Shown: piece by piece, positions 27,061 to 36,749 of the stretch | How positions within the stretch are numbered: position 1 is the first letter of the stretch | Layout: each line of letters opens with the position of its first letter | NCBI GenBank assembly: GCA_014075255.1 | Contig: CP046178.1 | Coordinates: 1,630,894 to 1,694,893, forward strand | DNA: 64,000 nt | Reading direction: 5' to 3' | DNA from: Gammaproteobacteria bacterium | Lineage (GTDB): Bacteria > Pseudomonadota > Gammaproteobacteria > UBA4575 | Notes under the pieces: generated by a model | What the model was told of the DNA's origin: nothing | Databases searched by the model: none | The model's input: only the letters and a program-made list of their open reading frames with translations | Made by a program: the position numbers and the translations under genes

Positions 27061-27546
27061 TTACGGAAGTTGTGTGTTTAAAACTTTCTCTGATTGAGAT
27101 GCTCGAAATTCATCAAGCTTTGCTTTTATATCTGAATTGTTATTTGCCAACATGGCCACTGCGAATAATCCTGCATTTGCTGCACCCGCCTCCCCGATAG
27201 CAAAGGTAGCAACGGGTACACCCTTAGGCATTTGCACAATTGAATACAAAGAATCCTGGCCCGATAAGTGCTTACTTGGTACAGGTACACCTAGCACAGG
27301 GACAGTTGATATCGCAGCTACCATGCCGGGTAGATGTGCAGCCCCACCTGCACCTGCAATAATGCATTTAACATCACGGGATGCTGCTGACTCAGCAAAT
27401 TCAGCCATTAATTTTGGTGTTCGGTGGGCAGAAACCACGCGCTTCTCGTACAATATGCCAAACTGATCCAGAATTGCGGCAGTAGCCTGCATGACGGGCC
27501 AGTCGCTATCACTACCCATAATTATGCTGACTTGTGGATTGGCCAT
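27061..27546 (-). CDS. purE: N5-carboxyaminoimidazole ribonucleotide mutase
   Basis: A 161-residue class I PurE, converting N5-CAIR to CAIR. The CO2/substrate-binding signature [12 protein letters not shown] is at the N-terminus, followed by [10 protein letters not shown] with the catalytic His and [14 protein letters not shown]. It is the first gene of the minus-strand run with purK and is divergent from purC, 117 bases away, so the two purine transcripts share an intergenic region. I did not find a clear PurR box there. Confidence 0.96.
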   Translation of the reverse strand: MANPQVSIIMGSDSDWPVMQATAAILDQFGILYEKRVVSAHRTPKLMAEFAESAASRDVKCIIAGAGGAAHLPGMVAAISTVPVLGVPVPSKHLSGQDSLYSIVQMPKGVPVATFAIGEAGAANAGLFAVAMLANNNSDIKAKLDEFRASQSEKVLNTQLP

Positions 27547-27663
27547 TTATGCTACCCCTGATACCTATAGAAAAATATAATAAAAAAATAAGCGGGCATT
27601 TTGGCTGAGACAGACCAATAAAACCAGCATATATAAGAGAATTAGGCACTTAAAAGAATAAAA

Positions 27664-28548
27664 ATGCTATTTGAATCCAACCTAAAATCGCTCAGAAAGG
27701 TCTACCAAGGCAAAGTTCGCGATATCTATGAGGTAGACGACCAACATTGGTTAATTGTCACCAGTGATCGACTTTCAGCTTTTGACGTAATTCTACCTGA
27801 CCCCATACCAAAAAAAGGCATGGTCCTGACCTCAGTATCGAATTTTTGGTTTGATCGTTTTTCCAACAAAGTAAAAAATCACCTTAGCGATATCAAACTG
27901 GAAGATGTAATTCAAGACGATGAAGAAATTCAACTGCTCAGAAGTAGAAGCGTCATTGTACGCAAATTAAAAGCACTACCCTTTGAAGCGATTGTACGCG
28001 GTTATGTTATTGGTTCCGGGTGGAAGGAATACCAAAACACTGGAGCTATATGTAGCGTGCCGCTTCCACCAAACTTAGAGCAAGCACAGAAACTCGACTC
28101 GCCTATATTTACCCCCTCTACCAAAGCAGCAGTCGGTGACCATGACGAGAATGTCAGCTTTGATAAAATTATAGATTTAGTCGAGGAAAATATTGCAGAA
28201 ACTGTAAAAGACTTAAGCATAGAGATATATAAAGAAGCTGCCGATTTTGCATTACAAAAAGGCATTATTATTGCCGATACCAAGTTTGAATTTGGCTTAG
28301 ATGAAAACGATGAAATCGTGTTAATTGATGAAGCCTTAACGCCTGACTCATCACGCTTTTGGCCACAAGACACATACAAAATTGGCGAAAGCCCAAAAAG
28401 TTATGACAAACAATATGTGCGTGACTATTTGGAAACTCTTGATTGGAATAAGCAAGCACCCGGACCCAAACTTCCGCAAAAAATTATCGACAATACCAGC
28501 GCGAAATACCTAGAAGCCTGTGAGCGGTTAACCGGCTTAAAGCTTTAA
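27664..28548 (+). CDS. purC: Phosphoribosylaminoimidazole-succinocarboxamide synthase (SAICAR synthase)
   Basis: A 294-residue PurC that joins CAIR and aspartate. The longer length and the sequences KVRDIYEVDDQHWLIVTSDRLSAFDVILPDPIP and RGYVIGSGWKEY fit the form close to yeast Ade1 rather than the short 240-residue E. coli enzyme. The conserved IADTKFEFG and LIDEALTPDSSRFWP motifs are intact. It is divergent from purE and appears to be single-gene; no terminator is evident. Confidence 0.95.
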   Translation: MLFESNLKSLRKVYQGKVRDIYEVDDQHWLIVTSDRLSAFDVILPDPIPKKGMVLTSVSNFWFDRFSNKVKNHLSDIKLEDVIQDDEEIQLLRSRSVIVRKLKALPFEAIVRGYVIGSGWKEYQNTGAICSVPLPPNLEQAQKLDSPIFTPSTKAAVGDHDENVSFDKIIDLVEENIAETVKDLSIEIYKEAADFALQKGIIIADTKFEFGLDENDEIVLIDEALTPDSSRFWPQDTYKIGESPKSYDKQYVRDYLETLDWNKQAPGPKLPQKIIDNTSAKYLEACERLTGLKL

Positions 28549-28695
28549 TACTGCCAGTAACGGATAAATGTGTTGAGTTCAATTATGCAATTCATCTGCT
28601 GTTTTGACCTCCTTACGCTTCCTCAATATGTAACGGTACTCGCACAAGACATAATTCTCATAAGATAAATTTTCAGACAGCTGAGGATGCATTTT

Positions 28696-29268
28696 ATGGA
28701 AAACCCTTATTCAGCACCCAAGTCTCAAGATAAAAACCGAAGAGACTTTAAGACACCCATCATTGTTCCAGTTTCAGTCGTTATGGTACTCACCATATAT
28801 GTTGGATATTGGATATTTACATTGAACGGTGGCGTTGAAACAGGACTACTTGCCTCGCTAAAAGGCGCTGCATTCGAGCTGTTTCTTGTCAGCGAGACCT
28901 GCATGATCGCGATTATTCTTTACGGCAAGAAAAAACTAGAGACTTTTCTTCACGATCATCCAGTGATTGAAAACGGTGTAGCACTAGAAATTCTAAAACC
29001 TATCGCAAGAGAGAATATGTATTCAGCACTTATTTTGTTTTTCTTTCTAGGATTAGGCTCCCTCACTGCAATAATGACATTATTAAACAATGGGATTATT
29101 GATTGTATTGTTGTTGTAATATTAGGGATCGTAACAGCAGTTCTAATTCGCATTTATACTCCTATTGAAGAAAGTATTAAACAAATTGAATGCACGGATG
29201 AGACATTAGAAAATGAGCTTAGTAATCTTTTAAACTGCTGGATGAACAAAGCATTTCCAAATTTTTAA
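28696..29268 (+). CDS. Four-helix membrane protein, function unknown
   Basis: A protein of about 190 residues with a polar N-terminus (ENPYSAPKSQDKNRR), reminiscent of NPYxAP-type membrane proteins, and four hydrophobic segments: TPIIVPVSVVMVLTIYVGYW, AFELFLVSETCMIAIILY, MYSALILFFFLGLGSLTAIM and DCIVVVILGIVTAVLI. The frame opens at ATG 28687, but GAGG lies directly against it, and the ATG at 28696 has proper spacing, so I use that. I do not recognise a family. It is single, convergent with the outer-membrane protein gene. Confidence 0.6.
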   Translation: MENPYSAPKSQDKNRRDFKTPIIVPVSVVMVLTIYVGYWIFTLNGGVETGLLASLKGAAFELFLVSETCMIAIILYGKKKLETFLHDHPVIENGVALEILKPIARENMYSALILFFFLGLGSLTAIMTLLNNGIIDCIVVVILGIVTAVLIRIYTPIEESIKQIECTDETLENELSNLLNCWMNKAFPNF

Positions 29269-29288
29269 GATTACATTTAGAAACTTAA

Positions 29289-30515
29289 TTAAAAGTAATA
29301 AGCAAGATCTACTTGGAAATAGTCGTCGCGATGAAATGTATGTAGTGGGTCTTCACTCGCTACATCACTAAACATTTGCAATTCACTTTCTAGTTTCCAG
29401 CTATCGCTAAATCTTCGCTGCAACTCAACGCGCACACTTTTGCTGCTGTAGTCAAAATCATAGAACCCACCTGCCAGAAGTTGCGTATCTTGTGCGTCAT
29501 TTAATACATAGCGAGCCCCTAAAAACATATCATCCTGAAAACCAACCGGAGCATTTCGATGACGATCATCAAAGTGATATTCAGATAACACACCCAAATC
29601 CGCTCCGCTTTCACTGACTCCATAGAAGGTGTACTCAAAACCACCTACTGCTGCAGTGAAGCCACGTCCTTTTTTAGTCTGCAGAATAGACTCTAGTTTC
29701 CAGGTCCAATTACCTAAAATCGCCTGCAGATCCAAACCCGTTTGATCAATCAACCCGTAGTAAGGTATAAGTTCAACACTACCGTTTGAATTTAGCTTAG
29801 TTCGCAATTCTGGCGAGCGTGAAGTGCCATTAAAATGAGATAACCCTAAATCGAAAGGGCCAAGTTGAGTTTTTAAGCGAAGCGCCCAATCAACATGATG
29901 TTCCTCGGCACCAGACTCATATTCTTCTTCATCCGTATCGACCACCAAACCTGTACGCAACCTACCTTTACGCCCTGGGAAGGTGCGTTCTCGAAATCCA
30001 GGCAATACGTAAAATTGGACAACGCCCCAATCTTGTAGCCAAGTGGTCTCTATCATGGGTTGACCCAGCTTGTCTTCGGTATCTAGATTCTCTACAAGAT
30101 CTGTCTGATTAATTATATCGACCAAATGTTGGGATTCGGTTACTCCCCAAAATACTTTTGCAACACCTACACGCCATTCCCAGTCTCCCAGCACATGTAA
30201 ATAATGCGCTTCGCGAATATCAACATGAGAACGTTCGGGATCGGTTGAATCTAGACGTGCAAAAGGTTTAAAAGTTACAGCGCGTAATCCGTTATTCCAA
30301 TCTTTATAGTATTCAGGCTCGAGAGCAAATGATAGATCTCCATCACGCTGGTCATCAAACTGTGGGTTTTGCCAAAACCCTCGCCCCTGGCCAGAAACAT
30401 AGCCAGACCAAACTCCCGCAGAGTCTTCGTCCGCAGATACAACATGAAATACTGTTTGCGATACAACACATATCAGTACACACAAGTAAGAATATTTCTT
30501 ACGTAAAGTAGACAT
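29289..30515 (-). CDS. Predicted outer-membrane beta-barrel protein, RND-operon partner
   Basis: A 408-residue exported protein: a signal peptide (YLCVLICVVSQTVFHVVSA), then a body of alternating strands rich in Tyr/Trp/Phe and a C-terminal aromatic end (YFQVDLAYYF) as in outer-membrane proteins. It starts 15 bases after the RND-LolA fusion gene and is the last gene of the TetR-RND-OMP operon. Similar trios (MMPL exporter, LolA-like protein, barrel) occur in marine Gammaproteobacteria. It could accept lipid-like cargo at the outer membrane, but that is inference from context. Confidence 0.72.
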   Translation of the reverse strand: MSTLRKKYSYLCVLICVVSQTVFHVVSADEDSAGVWSGYVSGQGRGFWQNPQFDDQRDGDLSFALEPEYYKDWNNGLRAVTFKPFARLDSTDPERSHVDIREAHYLHVLGDWEWRVGVAKVFWGVTESQHLVDIINQTDLVENLDTEDKLGQPMIETTWLQDWGVVQFYVLPGFRERTFPGRKGRLRTGLVVDTDEEEYESGAEEHHVDWALRLKTQLGPFDLGLSHFNGTSRSPELRTKLNSNGSVELIPYYGLIDQTGLDLQAILGNWTWKLESILQTKKGRGFTAAVGGFEYTFYGVSESGADLGVLSEYHFDDRHRNAPVGFQDDMFLGARYVLNDAQDTQLLAGGFYDFDYSSKSVRVELQRRFSDSWKLESELQMFSDVASEDPLHTFHRDDYFQVDLAYYF

Positions 30516-30530
30516 GATTAATAATTAATT

Positions 30531-33425
30531 TTAGCGTAATCGCGGCAGCGCATTAGAATTAAAATCACGCTCTGGCACATCTGTCTTCAACTCGTAATTT
30601 GACCACTTTAACGTCGTCTCTTTCCCAGTTTGATGATTAACCATAAACATTTCATCCGGTCGCCAAAACCTTCCCTCGTATTCTTGATAACCTGAATAGC
30701 TTAACGTTTTTAGTTGTGCATCTTTGCGATCATAAAACTCTATCTTGACTACACGATATTCCGCTTTATCAATCCAGCCAATCTGACGCGTGTAACCCGA
30801 ATACTCATATTCAGGGTAACGTTCAATTACATGGCATTCCCATTCACCGCATGACTCATCTCGCAAATGTTTATAAGAATATTTTTCTACTTCTTGTGAA
30901 CCAAGATCTTCAAACGCAAATTCGCTTCCCACAAAAGGGCCAGATTTATTTCGCGAATTAATTCTTTTAACTCGTTTGAGCGCAGGCAAATATAGCCATT
31001 GATCATCCGGTTCCAGCCCATGGCTATAGGTTAATACTGCAGTGTGCTTCACGTCTGCAGGACGATCAAAAATGGATAAGGTTTTATCGCCATCGCCTTC
31101 CACTTCTAATGTACGAGTTCGAATATAACGCGTGCTTTCTTGACCCTGACGATTGCGCAAGGTCATTACCATTTCCGCAGTTTGCGATTCAAAGCCGGTA
31201 TCACGTTTATCTGCAGCAATAGCGGTCAACAAACCCATCGCCGAATTCAACTCAAATGCTGACATGGATAACACTAAAAACCCTGCTGCTAAGACAATGG
31301 TAGTAATTAAAAGTGCAGTGCCAACATTTTCGAATGCATAACGTACAGCTTCCGTAGCTGAAAGATTTTTTTCTCGCTTCGCTCTTAAATATTTACTCAT
31401 AAAATGAACCGTATCATCAACGACAATTCCTAATGTCATACCAGCAACAATAGATAAAGCTAAACCAATCTCACTATCAAAAATTGCCCAGATACCAAAT
31501 GCGACGCCTATTGGGGTCAGATTAGGAATCAAACTTATTAATCCCAACTTAAACGATTTCAATGCAAATATTAAAATAATAGAGATAAGCGCCAATGCAA
31601 CCAAAGTACCAATTATCATGCTATCGATATTACGCACCGCAAGATGAGAAAAGATTACCGCTGGACTCGATGCAATCATTTTCATATCGGAAGCATTACC
31701 TATAATCCAATCTCGCGCTCTTTGCTCAAACCCTAGCATTTGATCTGTGCTGAGCGTTGCTAATGTGGTTGATATACGCGTAGATGATTTATCAATATTA
31801 ATTTGATCGTTTAGGTCCAGTCCATAAGGTAAAGATAATTCATACAACAGTAAGTACTGTGCAGCTAACTCTCGTGAACCTGGTAATTTATAAAAGCTTC
31901 CGTCATCACTATGCATATTTTTATTCAAACGTTTAAATGTATCTGAAACAGCGTTTACATGCATTACCTCAGGCTGATGGCGCAACCACTCGACAAAACT
32001 ATCCATTTTCTGTAAAAACGCTGGCTCACTAATACCACCTGAAGATTCAGCTTCCAGAGAAAATTGGACACTATATAAACCTGAAATTTTTTCCGTTACA
32101 TAATCTGTATGACGCCGAAACTCAATAGAGTCATCAAAGTATTCAACAAAACGGTCATTAATTTCATTGCGTGGAATGATAGCTAAAAACGCAAGGATCA
32201 CAGCACCCATTCCCCATAGCAATGCTTTGCGTTTCAATATCACTACTTTCGCAATATTTTGCATAAGTTTAGTTTTTCTATCCACACCCTGCTTCACTTT
32301 AAATGGTAAGACCGCAGTTAATGCAGGCAAGAAAAATACAGACAAAATAAAAGCAAAGGTCACTCCCATTGCAGTGATGTTGCCCAAATCATGGAATGGC
32401 GGCACATCACTAAAGTTTAAGCTCAAAAATCCAATTGCTGTAGTCAGTGATGTTAAAAATATAGGATTAAAATTAATCCGCAGGGATTCTTTTATCGCTG
32501 CAAATTTATCCAAACCATTGCGCATGGAATGCAAGAATGTCGTGAGAAAATGGACACAGTCTGCAACTGCAAGAGTAAGAATCATAATTGGTGCTGATGC
32601 TGAAGGAGGAGTTAATTTAAAACCCAACCATCCAGCGGCACCCATTCCCATCATAATCGAAAAAATAATTACAACTAATGCGGATATAGTTGCGCTTATA
32701 CTGCGTAAAAATAGGAAAAGCCCTATGATTATTGCGACGAAGGCCAGGGGAATCAAACTTTTCATGTCGTTAATGCTAGCTTCGGGAAAAGCATTATTCA
32801 TCATCACAATACCTGTGCTATAAACATTAATTTCAGGATGTGACTGCTCAAAGTTCATCACCATGTCCCTAGTAAAGTTTACAACTTCAGGTCCTTCTAT
32901 AATTTCATTCTTACCTGGGAGCTCTATAGTAATGTTTACTGCTGCAGCCTCAGATGAAGCAGACACTAATCGATGCACCAACAATGGTTCATTTAGCGCC
33001 ACGTTTTGAATGTAAGTTAAATCCTTGCTAGACAAACTTTCAACATTGTCAACCAAATCTATGACTATTAAATCATCGCCTTGTGCATACGTATGCTGAA
33101 AGTTAGTGATGGAATCCACCCGAATAGAGTGAGGTACTTGCCAAGAATTTTCCGTAAGCTCTTTTAGTGCAGTCAAAAAAGATTTATTGAAAACATTGCC
33201 ATCCTTAGGCTCCAACATAATGAAAACATTATCATTTTTTGTATAAGTATCTTGCAATGTTTCAAATTCGAGCAATTGAGGATTATCTTCGCTAAAAAAA
33301 TAACGGTAGTCATTAGTAAATACTAAATTCTTCCCACCTGCTGCAAATAAAAACACACATACCAAACTTATGAGCACTACTAAAAAACGCCATCGAAGAA
33401 TAAAATCTGAATACTTACTTAACAT
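30531..33425 (-). CDS. RND/MMPL-family exporter fused to a LolA-like domain
   Basis: Residues about 1-735 form an MMPL/RND transporter: TM1 (FLVVLISLVCVFLFAAGG), a periplasmic domain, TM2-6, TM7, a second periplasmic domain and TM8-11, with the GIVVDDTVHFMSKYLRA motif. At SAMGLLTAI the chain passes directly into ADKRDTGFESQTAEMV. This begins a LolA-like outer-membrane lipoprotein-sorting domain (YLPALKRVKRINSRNKSGPFVGSEF, RQIGWIDKAEYRVVKIEFYD) to residue 964. In relatives these are usually two genes: the exporter ends with a twelfth helix and the second protein has its own signal peptide. Both parts are missing here. After TM11 the chain should be periplasmic, so the fused domain would still face the right compartment. 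Confidence 0.85.
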   Translation of the reverse strand: MLSKYSDFILRWRFLVVLISLVCVFLFAAGGKNLVFTNDYRYFFSEDNPQLLEFETLQDTYTKNDNVFIMLEPKDGNVFNKSFLTALKELTENSWQVPHSIRVDSITNFQHTYAQGDDLIVIDLVDNVESLSSKDLTYIQNVALNEPLLVHRLVSASSEAAAVNITIELPGKNEIIEGPEVVNFTRDMVMNFEQSHPEINVYSTGIVMMNNAFPEASINDMKSLIPLAFVAIIIGLFLFLRSISATISALVVIIFSIMMGMGAAGWLGFKLTPPSASAPIMILTLAVADCVHFLTTFLHSMRNGLDKFAAIKESLRINFNPIFLTSLTTAIGFLSLNFSDVPPFHDLGNITAMGVTFAFILSVFFLPALTAVLPFKVKQGVDRKTKLMQNIAKVVILKRKALLWGMGAVILAFLAIIPRNEINDRFVEYFDDSIEFRRHTDYVTEKISGLYSVQFSLEAESSGGISEPAFLQKMDSFVEWLRHQPEVMHVNAVSDTFKRLNKNMHSDDGSFYKLPGSRELAAQYLLLYELSLPYGLDLNDQINIDKSSTRISTTLATLSTDQMLGFEQRARDWIIGNASDMKMIASSPAVIFSHLAVRNIDSMIIGTLVALALISIILIFALKSFKLGLISLIPNLTPIGVAFGIWAIFDSEIGLALSIVAGMTLGIVVDDTVHFMSKYLRAKREKNLSATEAVRYAFENVGTALLITTIVLAAGFLVLSMSAFELNSAMGLLTAIAADKRDTGFESQTAEMVMTLRNRQGQESTRYIRTRTLEVEGDGDKTLSIFDRPADVKHTAVLTYSHGLEPDDQWLYLPALKRVKRINSRNKSGPFVGSEFAFEDLGSQEVEKYSYKHLRDESCGEWECHVIERYPEYEYSGYTRQIGWIDKAEYRVVKIEFYDRKDAQLKTLSYSGYQEYEGRFWRPDEMFMVNHQTGKETTLKWSNYELKTDVPERDFNSNALPRLR

Positions 33426-33435
33426 GCTCGATTCC

Positions 33436-34050
33436 TTATGCTCTTAAACTTTCAAGATAATCAATAATACTTTGTCCGCATTGGAACAATACTTTTTTAC
33501 TTTGTGCATTTTTTGCAAGACCCATACATCCCTCAAGACTAGCAACCACCATAGTGGAAACACTTTTAACGTTTACTTCTTTTTTAACAAATCCTTTTTC
33601 TTGACCTATCAGCAATGCACTTTCAATACCTTTTCGCCATGAACGATAAACTGCTTCTACACGTGACCGAAACCCTTCATCTATCGGAGCCATTTCTTGC
33701 GCGAGATTATTCAATGGACAACCACATTGAATATCTTCTTCAGTGATTTCCCCGCCAGTTTGCATAATGATATTTTTAAAATTAGCAATAGGATCGTCGG
33801 TTTCTAATAGTGGCTGCACCCATTGCTGTTGAATATGCTCGGCAAGAATTTCATCCACCACTGCATAGCCAAGTTCTAATTTAGTTGGGAAATAGTGATA
33901 CAACGCACCTTTAGTAACGTTTGTTGAAGACAATATTTTTGACAGACTTGCGCCCTGAAACCCACGCGCATGAATTTCTTCATAGGCAGCCTCTAAAATC
34001 ACTTGCCGGGTAGCAACTTCTTGTTCAGTATTCTTTGCTGTAGATGGCAT
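33436..34050 (-). CDS. TetR-family transcription repressor
   Basis: A 204-residue TetR regulator. The N-terminal helix-turn-helix reads VILEAAYEEIHARGFQGASLSKILSSTNVTKGALYHYFPTKLELGYAV. The C-terminal ligand domain contains Cys residues in IQCGCPLNNLAQEMAP, a pattern common in the YcdC/AcrR-like group with TetR_C motifs. It starts the operon with the RND-LolA gene, which begins 10 bases after its stop. Two palindromic operators overlap its promoter, so it very likely represses itself and the exporter. The inducer is unknown, perhaps a hydrophobic compound. Confidence 0.9.
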   Translation of the reverse strand: MPSTAKNTEQEVATRQVILEAAYEEIHARGFQGASLSKILSSTNVTKGALYHYFPTKLELGYAVVDEILAEHIQQQWVQPLLETDDPIANFKNIIMQTGGEITEEDIQCGCPLNNLAQEMAPIDEGFRSRVEAVYRSWRKGIESALLIGQEKGFVKKEVNVKSVSTMVVASLEGCMGLAKNAQSKKVLFQCGQSIIDYLESLRA

Positions 34051-34073
34051 GGCTTATTCTTTATATTTCATAT

Positions 34074-34118
34074 CATACCGATCGGTATGTTATACATACC
34101 ATACGGTATGTTTGTCAA
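34074..34118 (-). promoter_or_regulatory. Promoter and paired operators of the TetR-RND operon
   Basis: Two palindromes, CATACCGA/TCGGTATG (34074-34089, perfect) and CATACC-ATAC-GGTATG (34095-34110), are 21 bp apart centre to centre, two helical turns. On the minus strand TTGACA (34118-34113) and TATAAC (34094-34089) form a -35/-10 pair with 18-base spacing, and both operators overlap it. Such ACCG/CGGT sites are typical of TetR operators. They would also lie close to the start of divergent bioD. Confidence 0.8.
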
Positions 34119-34146
34119 CAGATCTTATAACTAATTGATTATATAA

Positions 34147-34830
34147 ATGAAAAATACTACGAAGAGAAACGGCTTATTTATAACAGGTACAGATACTGAT
34201 GTTGGCAAGACCTATATTGGTTCACAAGTTGTATCTTTATTATATGGAATGAAAATTTCTGTGCAGCCACGTAAGCCAATTGAGTCTGGTTGCGGGCTAC
34301 TGGATGGTGAGTTACAGCCCGCGGATGCTAATCACTACTATGATGCTGTAGAAAAAAATATTCCATTAACTGATATATGCCCATTTCGTTTTCAGCCTGC
34401 TATTTCGCCACAGCGCGCAGCACGATTGGTTAAACAGCCGATAACAATCAAAGAATTGAAGAATGTTTGTTTAAAAAATAGTACATCAGATGATTTCTTA
34501 TTTGTTGAAGGTGCTGGTGGTTTCTATTCACCATTATGTGAAGATGGATTAAATGCGGATTTAGCAAAAGCACTTCAGCTACCTGTGCTGTTAATTGCTA
34601 ACGATCAACTTGGATGTATTAACCATATTTTATTATCTGCTGAAGCCATTCGACAAAAAGAGCTTGAATTAAGTGCAGTAATTCTAAACAGTAAAAATGC
34701 CACACATGACGATGCTATGGATAATTTGGATGATTTAAAAAATTACTTCGAGATTCCTATATTTTTAATCTCTCACAACGAATTAATTAAGAGCAATAAG
34801 CCTCTAGTGGACTTTCTAATCAGCATTTAG
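34147..34830 (+). CDS. bioD: Dethiobiotin synthetase
   Basis: A 227-residue ATP-dependent ligase that forms the ureido ring of dethiobiotin from DAPA and CO2. The P-loop variant GLFITGTDTDVGKTYIGSQV, the substrate motif QPRKPIESGC and the FVEGAGGFYSPLCEDG loop are present. It is away from other bio genes here. It is divergent from the TetR gene with about 100 bases between them, so TetR binding might also influence it, although nothing shows that directly. A terminator follows immediately. Confidence 0.93.
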   Translation: MKNTTKRNGLFITGTDTDVGKTYIGSQVVSLLYGMKISVQPRKPIESGCGLLDGELQPADANHYYDAVEKNIPLTDICPFRFQPAISPQRAARLVKQPITIKELKNVCLKNSTSDDFLFVEGAGGFYSPLCEDGLNADLAKALQLPVLLIANDQLGCINHILLSAEAIRQKELELSAVILNSKNATHDDAMDNLDDLKNYFEIPIFLISHNELIKSNKPLVDFLISI

Positions 34831-34834
34831 AAAC

Positions 34835-34863
34835 AAAAAGGGCTGCGATTTGCAGCCCTTTTT
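34835..34863. terminator. Bidirectional Rho-independent terminator
   Basis: AAAAAGGGCTGC, a five-base loop (GATTT), then GCAGCCCTTTTT form a 7-bp GC-rich stem extended by A-T pairs. The T-run follows on either strand, so it can end bioD from one side and amtB from the other. Confidence 0.9.
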
Positions 34864-34885
34864 AAAACTATTGCTGATACTAATT

Positions 34886-36190
34886 CTACATGTTGTAGCC
34901 AGTCTCTTCGTGCTGAGTGATATCTAGACCCTCAGTTTCTTCTTGCTCATCAACACGTAAGCCAATAATAGCTTTTATCACTTTTAGTATGATAAAGGTT
35001 GCTACAGCAGTCCACGCCAATACAGCTATCACTCCAATTGCTTGCACACCTAGTTGTGAACTAATGGTCATGCCTTCTGCTAGTCCTGCTCCACCAAACT
35101 GTTCTGCAACTAAAACACCAGCTAGTAGTGTTCCCAATATTCCGCCCACTCCGTGAACTGGGAAAACATCCAGTGAATCGTCAATTTTGAGTGCGCGTTT
35201 TATAAAGTTTGTAGCCAGAAAACAAACAATACCTGCTGAAGCACCAATTATTATTGCTCCCATTGGACCTACGTATCCAGATGCAGGGGTTATGGTTCCA
35301 AGACCTGCCACCATGCCAGTGACTATTCCCAATACACTTGGTTTCCCATATTTAACCCACTCTGCAAACATCCACACTAATGAACCCGTCGCAGCACTAA
35401 TATGTGTAACCAACATAGCCATGCCTGCATCGCCACTTGCAGCAACTGCACTACCTGCATTAAAGCCAAACCAGCCCACCCACAGCATTCCTGCGCCTGT
35501 AACAGTCATGGTTAAATTATGCGGAGGCATGGCGGTTCTTGGGAATCCTTTTCGATTGCCCAGCACCATCGCTGCCACGATTGCACCCACACCTGCAGTT
35601 ATGTGTACAACCAGCCCACCAGCAAAATCTAATACACCCATTTCGCCTAACCAGCCACCACCCCACACCCAGTGACAAACTGGAAGATAAACAACAGCTA
35701 GCCACAAAACTGAAAACCACATCATCGCAGAAAATTTCATGCGCTCTGCAAAACCGCCAACCACTAATGCAGGCGTAATGATGGCAAACGTCATTTGGAA
35801 CATTACGAACACACTCTCTGGAATCGTGCCACTTAACGAACTGCGTGTTACATCCGATAAAAAGAAATTAGACAATCCACCTATCCAGTTATTTAGCGAT
35901 TCACCGCCATTGCTAAATGCAAGGCTGTAACCAAATACTAGCCAAACCAGTGAAGCTATACATGTAATAGTGAAGCATTGCATTAACACTGATAAAACAT
36001 TCTTACTACGCACAAGACCTGCATAAAAAAGTGACAAGCCAGGAATAGTCATAAATAAAACCAATGCGGTAGCAGTCAACATCCAGGAAGTGTCCCCAGA
36101 ATCTATAACTCCTTCAGCAAAGGCCATACTTGGCAATGCAAAAAATACCAGGCTAAGTAGCCATAACTTATTTTTAGCAAACAAACTCAT
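34886..36190 (-). CDS. amtB: Ammonium transporter
   Basis: A 434-residue Amt-family channel for ammonium, with a cleaved signal sequence (LWLLSLVFFALPSMAFA) before a typical 11-helix body. Diagnostic sequences include IPGLSLFYAGLVRSKNVLSVLMQ, FAGGLVVHITAGVGAIVAAMVLG (first pore His) and VFPVHGVGGILGTLLAGV (second pore His). It follows glnK by 33 bases, the standard glnK-amtB pair in which GlnK plugs the channel when nitrogen is ample. Confidence 0.95.
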   Translation of the reverse strand: MSLFAKNKLWLLSLVFFALPSMAFAEGVIDSGDTSWMLTATALVLFMTIPGLSLFYAGLVRSKNVLSVLMQCFTITCIASLVWLVFGYSLAFSNGGESLNNWIGGLSNFFLSDVTRSSLSGTIPESVFVMFQMTFAIITPALVVGGFAERMKFSAMMWFSVLWLAVVYLPVCHWVWGGGWLGEMGVLDFAGGLVVHITAGVGAIVAAMVLGNRKGFPRTAMPPHNLTMTVTGAGMLWVGWFGFNAGSAVAASGDAGMAMLVTHISAATGSLVWMFAEWVKYGKPSVLGIVTGMVAGLGTITPASGYVGPMGAIIIGASAGIVCFLATNFIKRALKIDDSLDVFPVHGVGGILGTLLAGVLVAEQFGGAGLAEGMTISSQLGVQAIGVIAVLAWTAVATFIILKVIKAIIGLRVDEQEETEGLDITQHEETGYNM

Positions 36191-36223
36191 AATCTTTCCT
36201 TACTGATTCTTAATTTATTATTG

Positions 36224-36610
<387 letters not shown>

Positions 36611-36669
36611 TTATAATTGGGCGACTCTCTCAAGCCCATTCCTAATATAAAAGTACTATAAATAATATG

Positions 36670-36749
36670 TAGTGCGATTGCACTATAGTAGCGATAAGTG
36701 GGTAACGAGATTGCTGGCCATTTACATGCATATGCACTAATAAAGTGCG
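36670..36749 (-). promoter_or_regulatory. Two NtrC-like palindromes upstream of glnK
   Basis: TAGTGC-GATT-GCACTA (36670-36685) is a perfect inverted repeat, and TGCACT-AATAA-AGTGCG (36733-36749) is near-perfect. Both resemble the NtrC enhancer (TGCAC...GTGCA), lie 110-190 bases upstream of glnK and are about 64 bp apart. I could not find a convincing sigma-54 -24/-12 between them and glnK, so the target promoter is unclear. The rest of this 301-base gap (36563-36863) shows nothing else. Confidence 0.5.

Noticed and set aside
32167-32823. Long antisense frame (218 residues) in the exporter gene
   Set aside because: Low-complexity basic/hydrophobic composition and full overlap with conserved RND helices mark it as a shadow of the true gene.
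35187-35675. Antisense frame (162 residues) in amtB
   Set aside because: Pro/Ala/Thr-rich shadow of the conserved AmtB helices with no start signal.
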